64,000 nt of DNA from Marinomonas alcarazii (GCF_003208215.1 NZ_QKLW01000002.1:456576-520575); one strand, 5' to 3'. Shown: positions 49,581 to 58,917, numbered from the stretch's first letter. The notes: generated from the letters alone by a model not told the origin. Translations and numbers: made by a program.

Positions 49581-50336
49581 ATGTCAGACAATGCGCTCTA
49601 CACGGACTTATCCGGCTACTACGATTTAATGTGTGCCGATATTAACTATCAAGCACAAAGTAATAGCGCTCATAGGTTTCACCAAATTTTCGGCAATGGT
49701 GGTAAGCGCCATCTAGACTTGGCTTGTGGAACCGGACCACATATCCAGCATTTTCAGTATGAAGGCTATGAATGCAGTGGCTTAGACATTAATCAGCCAA
49801 TGTTAGATTTGGCTTTGCAGCGTTGCCCAGATGGACTCTTTACTCTAGGGAATATGTGCGATTACACGACAGCAGAACCCTATGATCTCATTACCTGTTT
49901 TCTTTATTCTATTCATTACAGTGGTAATTTGAACAACCTAAAAAGCTGTATAGAGAGCACTCATAAAGCGCTTAAAACTGGCGGGATATTTTGCTTCAAC
50001 TCCGTAGACAAGAACCACATAGATAATACGCTATCGGCGAAACACAGCGTCGACTATGAAAACAGTATTTTTTCGTTTGGGTCTTCTTGGTTTTATCGAG
50101 GCGAAGGCGAACAACAAACTCTCAAGCTTAGCATTGATAAAACAACACTCGATCAAACCCAGCACTGGACAGATGAGCACCCAATGGTAGCGTTAAGTTT
50201 CACAGAGCTGCAAAACCTTTTAGCACCGTATTTTGATGTTCATGTGTTTGAACACGAGCACGACAAAATCGTGGCTTGGGAACAGCTTTCTGGCAACGCT
50301 ATTTTTGTGTGTATCAAAAAAGAAAACGCGAATTGA
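49581..50336 (+). CDS. Class I SAM-dependent methyltransferase
   Basis: 251 residues. Motif I HLDLACGTGPHIQHF near 42, the acidic second strand CSGLDINQPMLDLALQRC near 64, and the post-strand-4 region YDLITCFLYSIHYSGN near 100. A C-terminal beta-rich part follows (EHEHDKIVAWEQLSGNAIFVCIKKE). Substrate unknown. The ATG at 49581 has only a weak ribosome-binding sequence. Convergent with the next small gene. Confidence 0.88.
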   Translation: MSDNALYTDLSGYYDLMCADINYQAQSNSAHRFHQIFGNGGKRHLDLACGTGPHIQHFQYEGYECSGLDINQPMLDLALQRCPDGLFTLGNMCDYTTAEPYDLITCFLYSIHYSGNLNNLKSCIESTHKALKTGGIFCFNSVDKNHIDNTLSAKHSVDYENSIFSFGSSWFYRGEGEQQTLKLSIDKTTLDQTQHWTDEHPMVALSFTELQNLLAPYFDVHVFEHEHDKIVAWEQLSGNAIFVCIKKENAN

Positions 50337-50348
50337 CTCGAGGTATCA

Positions 50349-50564
50349 TTAATTCATCGAGCGATATTTCAAAATCAAACTAATAATTTCATGATCGCTA
50401 ACGGTAGAAGACAAGGACTCATTGATAGAGCGTCTTTGTGGTAAACGGATATTGAATTTACTTTTTAGTAATCCAACTACTTGCGAATCAGAATTAGGGT
50501 CAAAGGATTGACTGGCAAAAATACTAATGCGCTGTAAAAGGAACTCTTTTGCTGTATTTATCAT
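50349..50564 (-). CDS. Small protein, 71 aa, unknown
   Basis: Soluble, no signal peptide. MINTAKEFLLQRISIFASQS suggests an amphipathic N-terminal helix; GLLKSKFNIRLPQRRSINESL and SDHEIISLILKYRSMN follow. TAGGTAATAC precedes the ATG. Codon use and sequence composition look protein-like and the frame fills a gap between flanking genes, but I do not recognise a family. Confidence 0.55.
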   Translation of the reverse strand: MINTAKEFLLQRISIFASQSFDPNSDSQVVGLLKSKFNIRLPQRRSINESLSSTVSDHEIISLILKYRSMN

Positions 50565-50697
50565 GTATTACCTATAATTTTTGGGAAAGCTACAAAGCAG
50601 CGCACAGTAAAAAACCATAAACACCAGCCGAGCTTGCTTCTAATATGAGCCGGATTACTCACTTTGTCCACTAATGCTTTCCCTTAATTTGAAATTC

Positions 50698-52080
50698 TTA
50701 CTTCACATGCAAGGGCAATCTTATCTCAACCAACAATCCACCCAATGCGCTACGGGCTGCGTGAACGCTTCCCTGATGCTGACGAATAGCGTTTTCAGTA
50801 ATTGCCAAGCCCAAGCCTGTACCACCACTGTGCCTGTCTCGCGCGGTTGAAACACGATAAAAAGGCCGAAAAATGGAGTCCAGCTCATCATCAGGAACAC
50901 CTTCACCATCGTCTTCCACTTGAATAAGCAAGGCATCTGCCTTAGCGTCTAAAGAAACTCGAATCTGATGTTCCCCATAATGGATCGCATTCCGAATAAC
51001 ATTTTCTAAGGCACTCATTAATAATTCAGGGTGACAAACAATAAAACACTCAGGAATAGTAGAAACGCTCAGCACTTTTCCCATTTGCTCAGCTTCAAAC
51101 TGGCTGTCTTCTAATAATTCACCACAAAGGCTAGAAAGCGGTTGAGCTTGACGATTCAAATGACTGTCCACTTGCATACTGGATAGCTCCAATAGCTTAC
51201 CTATCATCTGCTCTAATCGCTGAGCTTCGGTATCAATGCGGGTCAAATCAGAACTTTCACCTAACTTTCTTCTTGCTAATGCTTGCGCCATTCTCAACCG
51301 AGTTAAAGGCGACCTAAGTTCATGGGAAATATCAGACAATAAGCGTTGTTGGCGGGAGATCATCATATTGACCGCCTCAACCATTTGGTTAAAGCTTGCC
51401 CCCGCCTGACGAAATTCAGACGTACCTTTTTCAAGCTCTGGATCGATTTCAAATACCCCCTGCGCCACTCGTTGCGCGGCCTTCTCCAACCGACGCGCAG
51501 GCTGACTTAACGCCCATGCCAACCAAAGCAACAAAGGCGTACTGACCAACATTACAGCCAATAGCAAGCGCAATGGATGATCAAATAATTGAATCAAAAA
51601 ATGTGGTGGCTCACTCCAACGGGTGCCAACATACAAAAAGTAATCCCCCTTCGCCAGACGAACAGGAAGCGGTCCCGAAATCATAGTTCGCCCATACAGC
51701 CTTTGTTGAGGGTTCTGGGGGTTATCAATCGTCGTGACAAAGTTGCGCAGCGCCTTATAACTAAAGTCTGGACGACGATCTGTGGTGATCACATTACCAT
51801 CAAGATCGGTAATAAAAAGCCGTAATCTATTATCACCGCCTCGATGAGACCAAGCTTCCAAATGATGCAGCACAGACTCTATACTTTGCTCAGTGGCAAA
51901 AACACGCTCAGCTCTGTCTCGAACTTCCAGCATCCGCTCATAATATGGGGGTGGAATATCACGAGGTTTGCGTGGGTCAAAGTGTGGCAAAGCCAAGACT
52001 GCCAAAATAACCAAACACATGGTGAACCAGAAAATAGCAAAGATGCGGCCATATAAACTGGTGATTTTGGGAAGCCTCAC
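50698..52080 (-). CDS. cpxA: Sensor histidine kinase (CpxA-like)
   Basis: 460-residue inner-membrane kinase. TM1 about 11-29 (IFAIFWFTMCLVILAVLAL), a ~130-residue periplasmic sensor, TM2 about 168-187, HAMP, H box DISHELRSPLTRLRMAQAL near 247, N box ALENVIRNAIHY, and G boxes DDGEGVPDDEL and GGTGLGLAI. GTG start at 52080 overlaps the regulator stop by one base (TAGTG). Divergent Spy/CpxP-like gene and CpxR box support Cpx-type envelope-stress function. Confidence 0.88.
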   Translation of the reverse strand: MRLPKITSLYGRIFAIFWFTMCLVILAVLALPHFDPRKPRDIPPPYYERMLEVRDRAERVFATEQSIESVLHHLEAWSHRGGDNRLRLFITDLDGNVITTDRRPDFSYKALRNFVTTIDNPQNPQQRLYGRTMISGPLPVRLAKGDYFLYVGTRWSEPPHFLIQLFDHPLRLLLAVMLVSTPLLLWLAWALSQPARRLEKAAQRVAQGVFEIDPELEKGTSEFRQAGASFNQMVEAVNMMISRQQRLLSDISHELRSPLTRLRMAQALARRKLGESSDLTRIDTEAQRLEQMIGKLLELSSMQVDSHLNRQAQPLSSLCGELLEDSQFEAEQMGKVLSVSTIPECFIVCHPELLMSALENVIRNAIHYGEHQIRVSLDAKADALLIQVEDDGEGVPDDELDSIFRPFYRVSTARDRHSGGTGLGLAITENAIRQHQGSVHAARSALGGLLVEIRLPLHVK

Positions 52081-52766
52081 TATTCGCCCTCCACCAGCAA
52101 ATAACCACGTCCACGCAAAGTTTTAATACGCGGCTTTGCATTAGGCCAATCAGGTAATTTTTTGCGCAGATTGGATACGTGCATATCAATCGCACGATCA
52201 AACGCCGCCAGCCTTTTACCAAGCACGTCTAAACTTAGCTCTTCTTTCGTTAACACCTTACCTGGATGCAGTATGAAGTAATGCAGCAACGCAAACTCCG
52301 TACTGGTCAAATCCAACAATTCACCGTTACAAAAAGCCTCTAAGCGTCCGGGATACAATTTAACATCCCGATACACGACTGCCTCATTTTGCGTCTGGCC
52401 TTTACTGGTTTGGGTGCGTCTGAGAATCGCTCTAATTCTTGCCAACAGTTCACGCTCACTAAAAGGCTTAGGTAAGTAATCATCTGCCCCCAACTCTAGG
52501 CCTATGACGCGATCGATTTCTTCTCCTTTGGCGGTCAGCATCAGCACAGGCACATCCCATTTTTCACGTAACTGCTTAAGCGTCTCAAAACCATTCAGTT
52601 TAGGCATCATCACATCAAGCAACACCAAATCGACGCTATCCTCCATGGTAGCCAAGCCCTCAATACCATCATAAGCGGTCGATACGACGCAGTTTTCAAA
52701 GGACAACACTTCCTTAAGCAAATCGCTCAACTCAACATCGTCATCAATAATCAAAATATGAGGCAT
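52080..52766 (-). CDS. cpxR: OmpR-family response regulator (CpxR-like)
   Basis: 228 residues. Receiver domain with acidic pair IDDDVELSD near 7, phospho-acceptor Asp in VLLDVMMPKLNG near 51, conserved Lys in LPKPFSEREL near 101. C-terminal winged helix ends in IDMHVSNLRKKL and IKTLRGRGYLLVEGE. The ATG at 52766 follows AGGGATTTTTC. First gene of the two-gene operon with the kinase, and probably autoregulated through the box at 52844-52858. Confidence 0.9.
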   Translation of the reverse strand: MPHILIIDDDVELSDLLKEVLSFENCVVSTAYDGIEGLATMEDSVDLVLLDVMMPKLNGFETLKQLREKWDVPVLMLTAKGEEIDRVIGLELGADDYLPKPFSERELLARIRAILRRTQTSKGQTQNEAVVYRDVKLYPGRLEAFCNGELLDLTSTEFALLHYFILHPGKVLTKEELSLDVLGKRLAAFDRAIDMHVSNLRKKLPDWPNAKPRIKTLRGRGYLLVEGE

Positions 52767-52812
52767 GAAAAATCCCTAAAACAAGACGGACACAATAAAT
52801 CAACAAACCCAT

Positions 52813-52879
52813 TTTACGTCGAAAAACACACCGCAGCGTGGCATTTACGATACTTTACTTTGAGCAGACGTCAGTTTAC
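52813..52879. promoter_or_regulatory. CpxR box in the cpxRA / Spy-like divergent promoter region
   Basis: On the minus strand 52844-52858 reads GTAAAGTATCGTAAA, a perfect GTAAA-N5-GTAAA CpxR box. Two more single GTAAA half-sites lie at 52813-52817 and 52875-52879. All are between the divergent starts of cpxR (52766) and the Spy/CpxP-like gene (52964). Confidence 0.85.
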
Positions 52880-52963
52880 CTAGCAACCTCTATTCTACTT
52901 CCATGCCTGCAAAGCGCAGTATTTATTTACTCTAGCCATTACTTAGTATGGAAGGAAAGTCCC

Positions 52964-53470
52964 ATGAAAATAGCCAAAAAACTTATTATAGCGTCTGTTG
53001 TACTACCTCTAATCGTAAGCACGAGTGCCTTTGCCTTTGGCGGAAAAGGCCACAAGGGACCTCATGACGAATGCCGCCCAGGGTTTGGCTTTGATCGCAG
53101 CATAATGAAAGACTTAGATTTAACCGATGCACAAAAAGATCAATTCAAAGCATTGCGCCAAGCCAACAAAGCTGAAATGAAAAAACATGTCAGAGAAGAC
53201 AAACCAAAAGCAGAAATGAGAGCCGAACGCACCCAGAAAATGAATGAATTATTGCTAGCGGAAACCTTTGATCCAGCAAAAGCAACCTCCCTTGCCCAAG
53301 CACTTTCTGATAAACAAGTAGTACGTCAAGTTGACATGCTCAGCAAGCAACACAAAATGCTAAGCATCCTAACGCCTGAACAAAAAGACAAATTCGTTGA
53401 ATTACAAAAAGACCGTCAGGAGAAATGCGCAAACGACATGCCTCGCCATAAAGGCAAAGATCAAAAATAA
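52964..53470 (+). CDS. cpxP: Spy/CpxP-family periplasmic chaperone
   Basis: 168 residues with a signal peptide ending SAFA-F near 24. The mature protein is helical and highly charged and contains two LTxxQ motifs: LTDAQ (53-57) and LTPEQ near 145, which define Spy/CpxP. In E. coli CpxP inhibits CpxA and binds misfolded proteins. The start at 52964 has GGAAAGTCCC upstream; the longer reading frame from 52838 would destroy the signal peptide and cover the CpxR box. Divergent from cpxRA as in enterobacteria. Confidence 0.88.
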   Translation: MKIAKKLIIASVVLPLIVSTSAFAFGGKGHKGPHDECRPGFGFDRSIMKDLDLTDAQKDQFKALRQANKAEMKKHVREDKPKAEMRAERTQKMNELLLAETFDPAKATSLAQALSDKQVVRQVDMLSKQHKMLSILTPEQKDKFVELQKDRQEKCANDMPRHKGKDQK

Positions 53471-53492
53471 CCTGTCATACTGTCATAGACAT

Positions 53493-53521
53493 AAATAAAA
53501 CGGCCAACGGCCGTTTTATTT
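53493..53521. terminator. Bidirectional terminator
   Basis: Perfect 13-bp stem AAATAAAACGGCC and GGCCGTTTTATTT with loop AAC, between the Spy-like gene and a convergent small gene. Confidence 0.93.
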
Positions 53522-53530
53522 AGCAGACTC

Positions 53531-53809
53531 TTAATTTCGCTTCCAAATTCTTGCTACAGCTCTGTCACTGCCGAGTAAACCAACAATTTCACAGACCAAG
53601 CCGGTAAGCGAAAATAATAAAATAGGAATAACTCCCGCCGCTTCCTCCGTTACGATAGTCACAGCCAAAGAAGCAGACGCAATCACAAAACACAGTGCCC
53701 CTAATACAATCAATATTATGCGGTGAGATTTTTTGTATTCATATTCGCCAACACCCGACTCAAACATAGCCAATAATGGCGCACAAAGTTGTCTCATTGC
53801 TTTTTTCAT
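53531..53809 (-). CDS. Small membrane protein, 92 aa, unknown
   Basis: Two hydrophobic segments (RIILIVLGALCFVIASASLAV and GVIPILLFSLTGLVCEIVGLL) joined by a short acidic loop and ended by a basic tail (AVARIWKRN), suggesting both ends are cytoplasmic. Start chosen at 53809 with AGAAGG upstream; an ATG six codons earlier has no site. No family recognised. Confidence 0.6.
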   Translation of the reverse strand: MKKAMRQLCAPLLAMFESGVGEYEYKKSHRIILIVLGALCFVIASASLAVTIVTEEAAGVIPILLFSLTGLVCEIVGLLGSDRAVARIWKRN

Positions 53810-54030
53810 AATGCCTTCTTCATTCATTAGAGGAGTTTGTATCCACTGATCAAAAATTTTCTGATATAGAATGCCTTTTATATCATCACCTTGGGTGAGA
53901 GATTAGGGCAACAACTCAAAACTTTACAATATTTGATTAAAGTTTGCCCGAATAGAACCGATTACGTGGAGGTAGGAATCAAGTTAGCACATGATAAAGA
54001 TTCACACCTTTGGAATTTTCGGAGAAAAAT

Positions 54031-54552
54031 ATGAAAAATATTATTGCAACAGGAGTTGCAGCGGCTGCAATTTCCTTGTCTATGAACGCGAACGCTTCTC
54101 CACTGACGTTTATTGATTACACAATGGGCAACATTGATTATGATAGTGGTGCAGATGACGGTGACTATTCCGCATTTACTGTCTCTATCGATACACTCGT
54201 TATTCCACTTATTTCAATAGAATCTATCGATTTTAACGATGCTGATATCTTAAAATTCGGTATAGGCGCTTCTGCAGGTATTGGCCGAGCTAGCCAAATA
54301 TATGGACTGGTTCACTACAATGACTATGATGATGAAGATTCTGACTTTAGCTTCAGAGTTGGCTTGAATAGCTCGCTTACCGATCGTGTTGAAGCAAGAT
54401 TGTCATACACAATGTACTCAGACCAAGACACGTTAGACAACACTAAATTGTCCTTAGGTTATTACTTCACACAAAATTTCTCTTTGGCAGGCAACTATCA
54501 GATAGCAGACGATTACAACATTATGTCTGCAACAGCACGATTGAGCTTCTAA
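54031..54552 (+). CDS. Small outer-membrane beta-barrel protein
   Basis: 173 residues with a signal peptide ending NANA-S near 22. Mature part consists of alternating-pattern strands with acidic turns (DYDSGADDGDYS, NDYDDEDSD) and ends SATARLSF, with the C-terminal Phe used for barrel assembly. Eight or so strands are expected, in the size class of OmpA-like/OmpW-like barrels. Start at 54031 with GGAGAAAAAT upstream. Acidic turns may bind Ca or Mg. Function unknown. Confidence 0.75.
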   Translation: MKNIIATGVAAAAISLSMNANASPLTFIDYTMGNIDYDSGADDGDYSAFTVSIDTLVIPLISIESIDFNDADILKFGIGASAGIGRASQIYGLVHYNDYDDEDSDFSFRVGLNSSLTDRVEARLSYTMYSDQDTLDNTKLSLGYYFTQNFSLAGNYQIADDYNIMSATARLSF

Positions 54553-54577
54553 AGCCATATCACCGACTGCCGATCAT

Positions 54578-54612
54578 AAAAAAGGCTGAAGTTAATCACT
54601 TCAGCCTTTTTT
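54578..54612. terminator. Bidirectional terminator between the barrel protein and ilvE
   Basis: Perfect 15-bp inverted repeat, AAAAAAGGCTGAAGT and ACTTCAGCCTTTTTT, loop TAATC, with T tracts on both strands. Confidence 0.95.
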
Positions 54613-54634
54613 CTAACTAACATTTTCTAACCGC

Positions 54635-55633
54635 TTAGCAAACTTTCGTTAACCAGTTATGCTTGTCTTCTGCTTTACCCCATTGAATATCATTCAATGC
54701 TTGACGAAGCTTCTGAGCAATAGGACCTGGTTCACCAGTACCAACTTGATACTCTTTATCGTTATGGATAAACGTACCAACCGAGGTTAATACCGCTGCT
54801 GTACCAGACAGAACCGCTTCCACTCCTGGCTTAGCAGCACGCTCTAACAATTCAGCGACTGTCAAATCACGCTCAGTCACAGTCATTCCCAGATCCGCAG
54901 CAAGTGTCAAAATAGAAGAACGCGTGACGCCATGTAGGAAAGAAGAATCCAAACCTTTTGTGATGATTTCATTACCATCGATCAACAAGAAGTTAGCGGC
55001 ACCAGTTTCTTGTACGTCGCCATTTGGGCAGAACAAAATCTGGTCTGCTTGCACTTCTTCTTTCGCTTTAGAGATAGGGCCCAACGCACTTGCGTAGTTA
55101 CCACCACTCTTGATCATGCCCATGTGAGGAGCACAACGCATACCCGTTTCATCCAACAAAAGACGAAGCGCTTTCGCACCGCCAGTAAAGTAATCCCCTA
55201 CTGGAGACAATAATACATACAGCATAGAAGTTGCTGTTGGTGCAGCCGCTTTACCCACTGCCGCTTCTGTTCCAATATGAGTAGGACGAATGTACATAGA
55301 CCCTGGTGGCTCAGGAACGTCGCTGCCGAATTCAGCAACCACATCCAAAATCATTTTAGCGACTTGTTCTTCGTTGATAGTAGGCAAAGACAAAAGACGG
55401 CTACTTTGCGCTAAGCGCTTAATGTTTTGATCCATACGGAACACATGCACACTACCATCTTCATGGCGAAACGCTTTTAATCCTTCAAAACACGTACTTG
55501 AGTAATGTAAGACGTGAGCACCTGGATGCAATTGAATGCTATCGGATGCCACAATACTCTCTTCATTCCATTTACCATTTTCGAATGTTGCCAATGCCAT
55601 CTTAGGCATGAACACGCTACCAAAAGCCGCCAT
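54635..55633 (-). CDS. ilvE: Branched-chain amino acid aminotransferase
   Basis: PLP-dependent transamination of Val, Leu and Ile with 2-oxoglutarate; cytoplasmic. 332 residues, of the longer BCAT type. STCFEGLKAFRHEDG near 47, the PLP Lys in MGMIKSGGNYASALGP near 178, GDVQETGAANFLLIDG near 207 and LHGVTRSSILTLAADLGM near 236. The ATG at 55633 follows AGGAAACAATA. Transcribed alone. Confidence 0.94.
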   Translation of the reverse strand: MAAFGSVFMPKMALATFENGKWNEESIVASDSIQLHPGAHVLHYSSTCFEGLKAFRHEDGSVHVFRMDQNIKRLAQSSRLLSLPTINEEQVAKMILDVVAEFGSDVPEPPGSMYIRPTHIGTEAAVGKAAAPTATSMLYVLLSPVGDYFTGGAKALRLLLDETGMRCAPHMGMIKSGGNYASALGPISKAKEEVQADQILFCPNGDVQETGAANFLLIDGNEIITKGLDSSFLHGVTRSSILTLAADLGMTVTERDLTVAELLERAAKPGVEAVLSGTAAVLTSVGTFIHNDKEYQVGTGEPGPIAQKLRQALNDIQWGKAEDKHNWLTKVC

Positions 55634-55832
55634 TATTGTTTCCTATGTCGTTAAATGATTAAGATACCGATCTGCACAGCGGTACCATCAAGGCCAAGAA
55701 TTTATTTTTTTAACCAATCTGCAAATAGTAAAACGGAAATCAGCCCGAAGAAAGTAAATCGTCAAACTCAAATCTGTCGAAAGGTATATTTCCAGTATAT
55801 TTGCTAAATTAAAGAAGAGATAGAGGCAGATA

Positions 55833-56714
55833 TCATTCAGAGGCAGCTAATATGATGCGATTACCGCCCGCATTTTTAGCCTTATACATAGCTTGATCCG
55901 CGTATTGCACTAAGTCCAACGGTTGTTTACCGTTTTCTGGGAAACGAGCTATTCCAATACTCGCCGACACGTTTACCACCACGCCATCAATATCAAACTC
56001 GTTAGCCAGTTCAGCACGAACTTTCTCTGCAACAGACAACATCGCATCATCGCTGTGAGCCTTGTTGAGAATAATCAAAAACTCGTCACCACCCAAACGT
56101 CCCACAGTATCAGATTGACGTACACAATCGCCTAACCTTTTAGCAATTTGCTGTAACAGTAAATCCCCAACAGCGTGCCCGCAGGCATCGTTTACCTCTT
56201 TAAAACCATCAACATCGATAAACAATACAGACAAACCAACCCGTTCTCGTTCAGCCAGAGACAAAGACGACTGCAAACGGTCTAACAGCAAGGTTCGATT
56301 AGGCAGACCAGTTAGATCATCATGACCAGCCGCGTATAACAACTGCGCTTCCATCTTCTTACGCTCTGTAATATCGTGAGCAACCGCAATACGAACTTGA
56401 TGCTCTTCAGACCACCTAGCGGACCACAGCACATTAACCACGTCACCGTTTTTACGTACCCAACGATTTTCAAAGCGCGGTTGTATTTCACCAGAAATAA
56501 TCGTATCGACGGTATCCAACGTTTTTACCTTATCTGCTGGATAAACCATACGCACCATAGGTGTTCCAATCACTTCCTCTGGCGAATAGCCAAACATAGC
56601 TTCAAACGCCGCACTGACAAAGACAAAATAACCATTGCGATCAACAATACAAACCGCGTCCAGCATCAGCTCCATTACATCAGCAAGGTCAATATTGAGT
56701 TCTTTGTTATTCAT
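55833..56714 (-). CDS. PAS-GGDEF diguanylate cyclase
   Basis: 293 residues, cytoplasmic. PAS sensor (about 10-125, ELMLDAVCIVDRNGYFVFVS) followed by a GGDEF domain with the intact active site GRLGGDEFLIIL near 210. An RxxD inhibitory site (RQSD) lies five residues before GGDEF, so product inhibition by c-di-GMP is expected. Start at 56714 gives a soluble protein; the longer frame from 56774 (TTG) adds a hydrophobic stretch (MLLAFYILTMTWLCFQVCGF) that could be a membrane segment, so the start is uncertain. Confidence 0.9.
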   Translation of the reverse strand: MNNKELNIDLADVMELMLDAVCIVDRNGYFVFVSAAFEAMFGYSPEEVIGTPMVRMVYPADKVKTLDTVDTIISGEIQPRFENRWVRKNGDVVNVLWSARWSEEHQVRIAVAHDITERKKMEAQLLYAAGHDDLTGLPNRTLLLDRLQSSLSLAERERVGLSVLFIDVDGFKEVNDACGHAVGDLLLQQIAKRLGDCVRQSDTVGRLGGDEFLIILNKAHSDDAMLSVAEKVRAELANEFDIDGVVVNVSASIGIARFPENGKQPLDLVQYADQAMYKAKNAGGNRIILAASE

Positions 56715-56859
56715 AAAGCCGCACACCTGAAAACATAGCCATGTCATTGTGAGAATATAAAAGGCGAGCAACACAACCCCGTCATCTAAATGCTGATTAT
56801 CAATGGAGTTTACATAAAAAATCTACGGCAATTACATAATGTAACGAGATTAGCCCAAA

Positions 56860-57135
56860 TCAAAACAACGAAAAATAATAGAAGCCATAACCAGTCACAG
56901 CGATATTCACTAAACACGTCAGCCAAAACATCGCTAAAAATCGCGGTTTCTTTGTCTTATGCCGAAACATTTTTTGTCCCATCAGAGCACCAAACCAACC
57001 ACCTAAAAAAGACAACCAATGCAAAGTCGACTCAGGCACTCGGCGCTTGCCACGCTTAGCGGCCGACTTATCCATACTATAGAAACCAAAAGTAATCAGA
57101 CTTAGAAAGCCATAAAAAACAAACACATAAATCAT
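56860..57135 (-). CDS. DUF1294 membrane protein
   Basis: 91 residues with two or three hydrophobic segments and the DUF1294 pattern YSMDKSAAKRGKRRVPESTLH, SFLGGWFGALMGQKMFRHKTKK. In other bacteria the domain is often fused to a cold-shock domain; here it is alone. Function unknown. Confidence 0.85.
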   Translation of the reverse strand: MIYVFVFYGFLSLITFGFYSMDKSAAKRGKRRVPESTLHWLSFLGGWFGALMGQKMFRHKTKKPRFLAMFWLTCLVNIAVTGYGFYYFSLF

Positions 57136-57296
57136 TTCAACTCGCTTAGGCTATCAAACCAAAAATCAGATATTTACGCCCTTTTAATAACGTAATTAAA
57201 AAGTAAAAGAAAGGAAACAAAGCAGTCCGAGATGAACTCTTCCAAGCTTCTCCAGTCTGAAGAAATAACCGATAAGTAAATTGGAGATTATAAATT

Positions 57297-58022
57297 ATGA
57301 ATATCAACTCACTGCTAAGCAGCGTTATGGGTTCTACAAGTTCTGGAGTAGACAAAGCCGTCAGTAAAGCCAAATCAGGCTCAATGCCCGGTGGGTTAAT
57401 GGGGGGCGCGGCCGCTGGCGGATTAGCCGCCATGTTATTGACCAACAAAAAAGCCCGTAAAATGGGCGGTAAAGCCATCAAATATGGCGGCATGGCCGCC
57501 GTAGGTGGAATGGCTTACAAAGCGTGGCGTAATCACAAAGAAAGCCAAACCACGACACAAATTACCAACATTGAACCGAATCAGAGCTTCGGCTCATCCA
57601 CCACACCCGCGGTTCCAGCCGGCAGCATTTTTGACCTTGCAGAAGAAAAACCAACTCAGCAAGTTGAAAACATGCGCCTAATCTTAATTCGAGCCATGAT
57701 CAGCGCCGCCAAAGCTGACGGCCACATAGACACCAGCGAACAAACTCGGATCGAACAACAAATTCGTGATCTTGGCATCAATGCAGAAGAGCAAAGATTC
57801 CTTATAGAGCAACTGCGCGCTGACAGCGACCCAATCACCATTGCACGCCTATCAGAAAGTGAAGAGCAAGCCACAGAAATCTACCTTGTCTCCATGCTCG
57901 CCATCGATATCGACACAACAGAAGAACGCCATTACCTAGATCGTCTAGGAGACGCACTGCACTTGCCAACGGACCTACGCCAAAGCATCGAGCACGAAGT
58001 GAAGAATGCACAAACGCTTTAA
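57297..58022 (+). CDS. DUF533 (YebE-like) protein with TerB-like domain
   Basis: 241 residues. The N-terminal ~75 residues are Gly/Ala-rich with a hydrophobic stretch (GGLMGGAAAGGLAAMLL and KYGGMAAVGGMAY), probably membrane-inserted. Residues ~115-241 are an alpha-helical TerB-like domain with the metal-type KADGHIDTSE near 140. The combination matches YebE/DUF533. GGAG precedes the ATG by 10 bases. Role unknown. Confidence 0.85.
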   Translation: MNINSLLSSVMGSTSSGVDKAVSKAKSGSMPGGLMGGAAAGGLAAMLLTNKKARKMGGKAIKYGGMAAVGGMAYKAWRNHKESQTTTQITNIEPNQSFGSSTTPAVPAGSIFDLAEEKPTQQVENMRLILIRAMISAAKADGHIDTSEQTRIEQQIRDLGINAEEQRFLIEQLRADSDPITIARLSESEEQATEIYLVSMLAIDIDTTEERHYLDRLGDALHLPTDLRQSIEHEVKNAQTL

Positions 58023-58049
58023 CGATATAGACCTATTTGCCAACAAAAA

Positions 58050-58076
58050 GGCGCTCTATAAACAATATAGAGCGCC
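58050..58076. terminator. Bidirectional terminator
   Basis: Perfect 11-bp stem GGCGCTCTATA and TATAGAGCGCC with loop AACAA between the convergent DUF533 and DUF1499 genes. Confidence 0.85.
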
Positions 58077-58098
58077 GACAAATTAATCACTTATCACA

Positions 58099-58545
58099 CT
58101 ATCGATTGATTTTACGGCGAATGGCTTCCATACGTTTTCGATTCACCCCAAAGTCAGAATGACCAACTCGTGACGCCGAGCGAATATCGATCGTCACTTC
58201 GCCATTTCGCTCTTGCGAGAACAAAAACTCCACATCGTCCACAAAACGAAACACCAAAGACGTAAATTCAGCATGAATATAATCTGCGTCATTCACCACC
58301 ACCTTAGCGCGTTTAGAAGACTCCAGCACGGCCAACACCTTGTCATGAGCGTCGACACTGGAACCTTTCACAACGATAGGTTCAATAAAATGCTTATCAT
58401 TGGTTTGAGCCTGACTGCTCACACAATTGGGCGAGTTAGGACAATCCGCCAACTTCCCATTAGTAACCCCTAAATTCGGCATAATACTCGAACACCCCTG
58501 CAATAAAAGAAACACCAGTAAATAGAAAAGCTTTCTAGTGAACAT
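58099..58545 (-). CDS. DUF1499 lipoprotein
   Basis: 148 residues. Type II signal with lipobox LLQGC (Cys18). The mature part has LADCPNSPNCVSSQA, the Cys-containing N-terminal signature of DUF1499, and FRFVDDVEFLF...VTIDIRSASRVGHSDFGVNRKRMEAIR, also typical. Start at 58545 with AGGATTGAAT upstream. Membrane-anchored in the periplasm. Function unknown. Confidence 0.88.
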   Translation of the reverse strand: MFTRKLFYLLVFLLLQGCSSIMPNLGVTNGKLADCPNSPNCVSSQAQTNDKHFIEPIVVKGSSVDAHDKVLAVLESSKRAKVVVNDADYIHAEFTSLVFRFVDDVEFLFSQERNGEVTIDIRSASRVGHSDFGVNRKRMEAIRRKINR

Positions 58546-58572
58546 ATTCAATCCTAATGCCGAACAACGCTA

Positions 58573-58917
58573 CTACGCAATGTCACATTCAATCTCGTTC
58601 TGTAACTTTTCCAGCTCATCAAGAATTCGAAGAAATTTTGTGCCAAAGCGAGTCACACGATATTCCACTCTAGGTGGTACTTCATTAAAGTCAACGCGTT
58701 CCAAAATACCAAATTTTGTATTTTTTCTCAGACACTCATTAAGCACCTTCGTCGTTAACCCCTCAACACTTCGGACCATGGCCCCAGGTCGATTAATGTC
58801 ATTTGCCAACAGCTGGTAGATGGTTAATGACCATTTACAACCATAAATAGTCTCAACCATACGCGCACTTTTTTCAGGTGCAGACTTCTTTGGAAATATT
58901 TTTTCCTGTTCTTTCAT
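58573..58917 (-). CDS. HxlR-family transcriptional regulator
   Basis: 114 residues, a single winged helix of the HxlR type: YGCKWSLTIYQLLANDINRPGAMVRSVEGLTTKVLNECLRK spans the core, and VPPRVEYRVTRFGTKF is the wing. No redox-sensing Cys in the usual N-terminal position; Cys27 lies in helix 1. Divergent from the SDR gene across 110 bases, so it probably controls the SDR/YdhR pair. Confidence 0.88.
   Translation of the reverse strand: MKEQEKIFPKKSAPEKSARMVETIYGCKWSLTIYQLLANDINRPGAMVRSVEGLTTKVLNECLRKNTKFGILERVDFNEVPPRVEYRVTRFGTKFLRILDELEKLQNEIECDIA

Noticed and set aside
52838..52963. Longer N-terminus for the Spy/CpxP-like protein
   Set aside because: It would overlap the CpxR box and bury the signal peptide; the ATG at 52964 has a ribosome-binding site.
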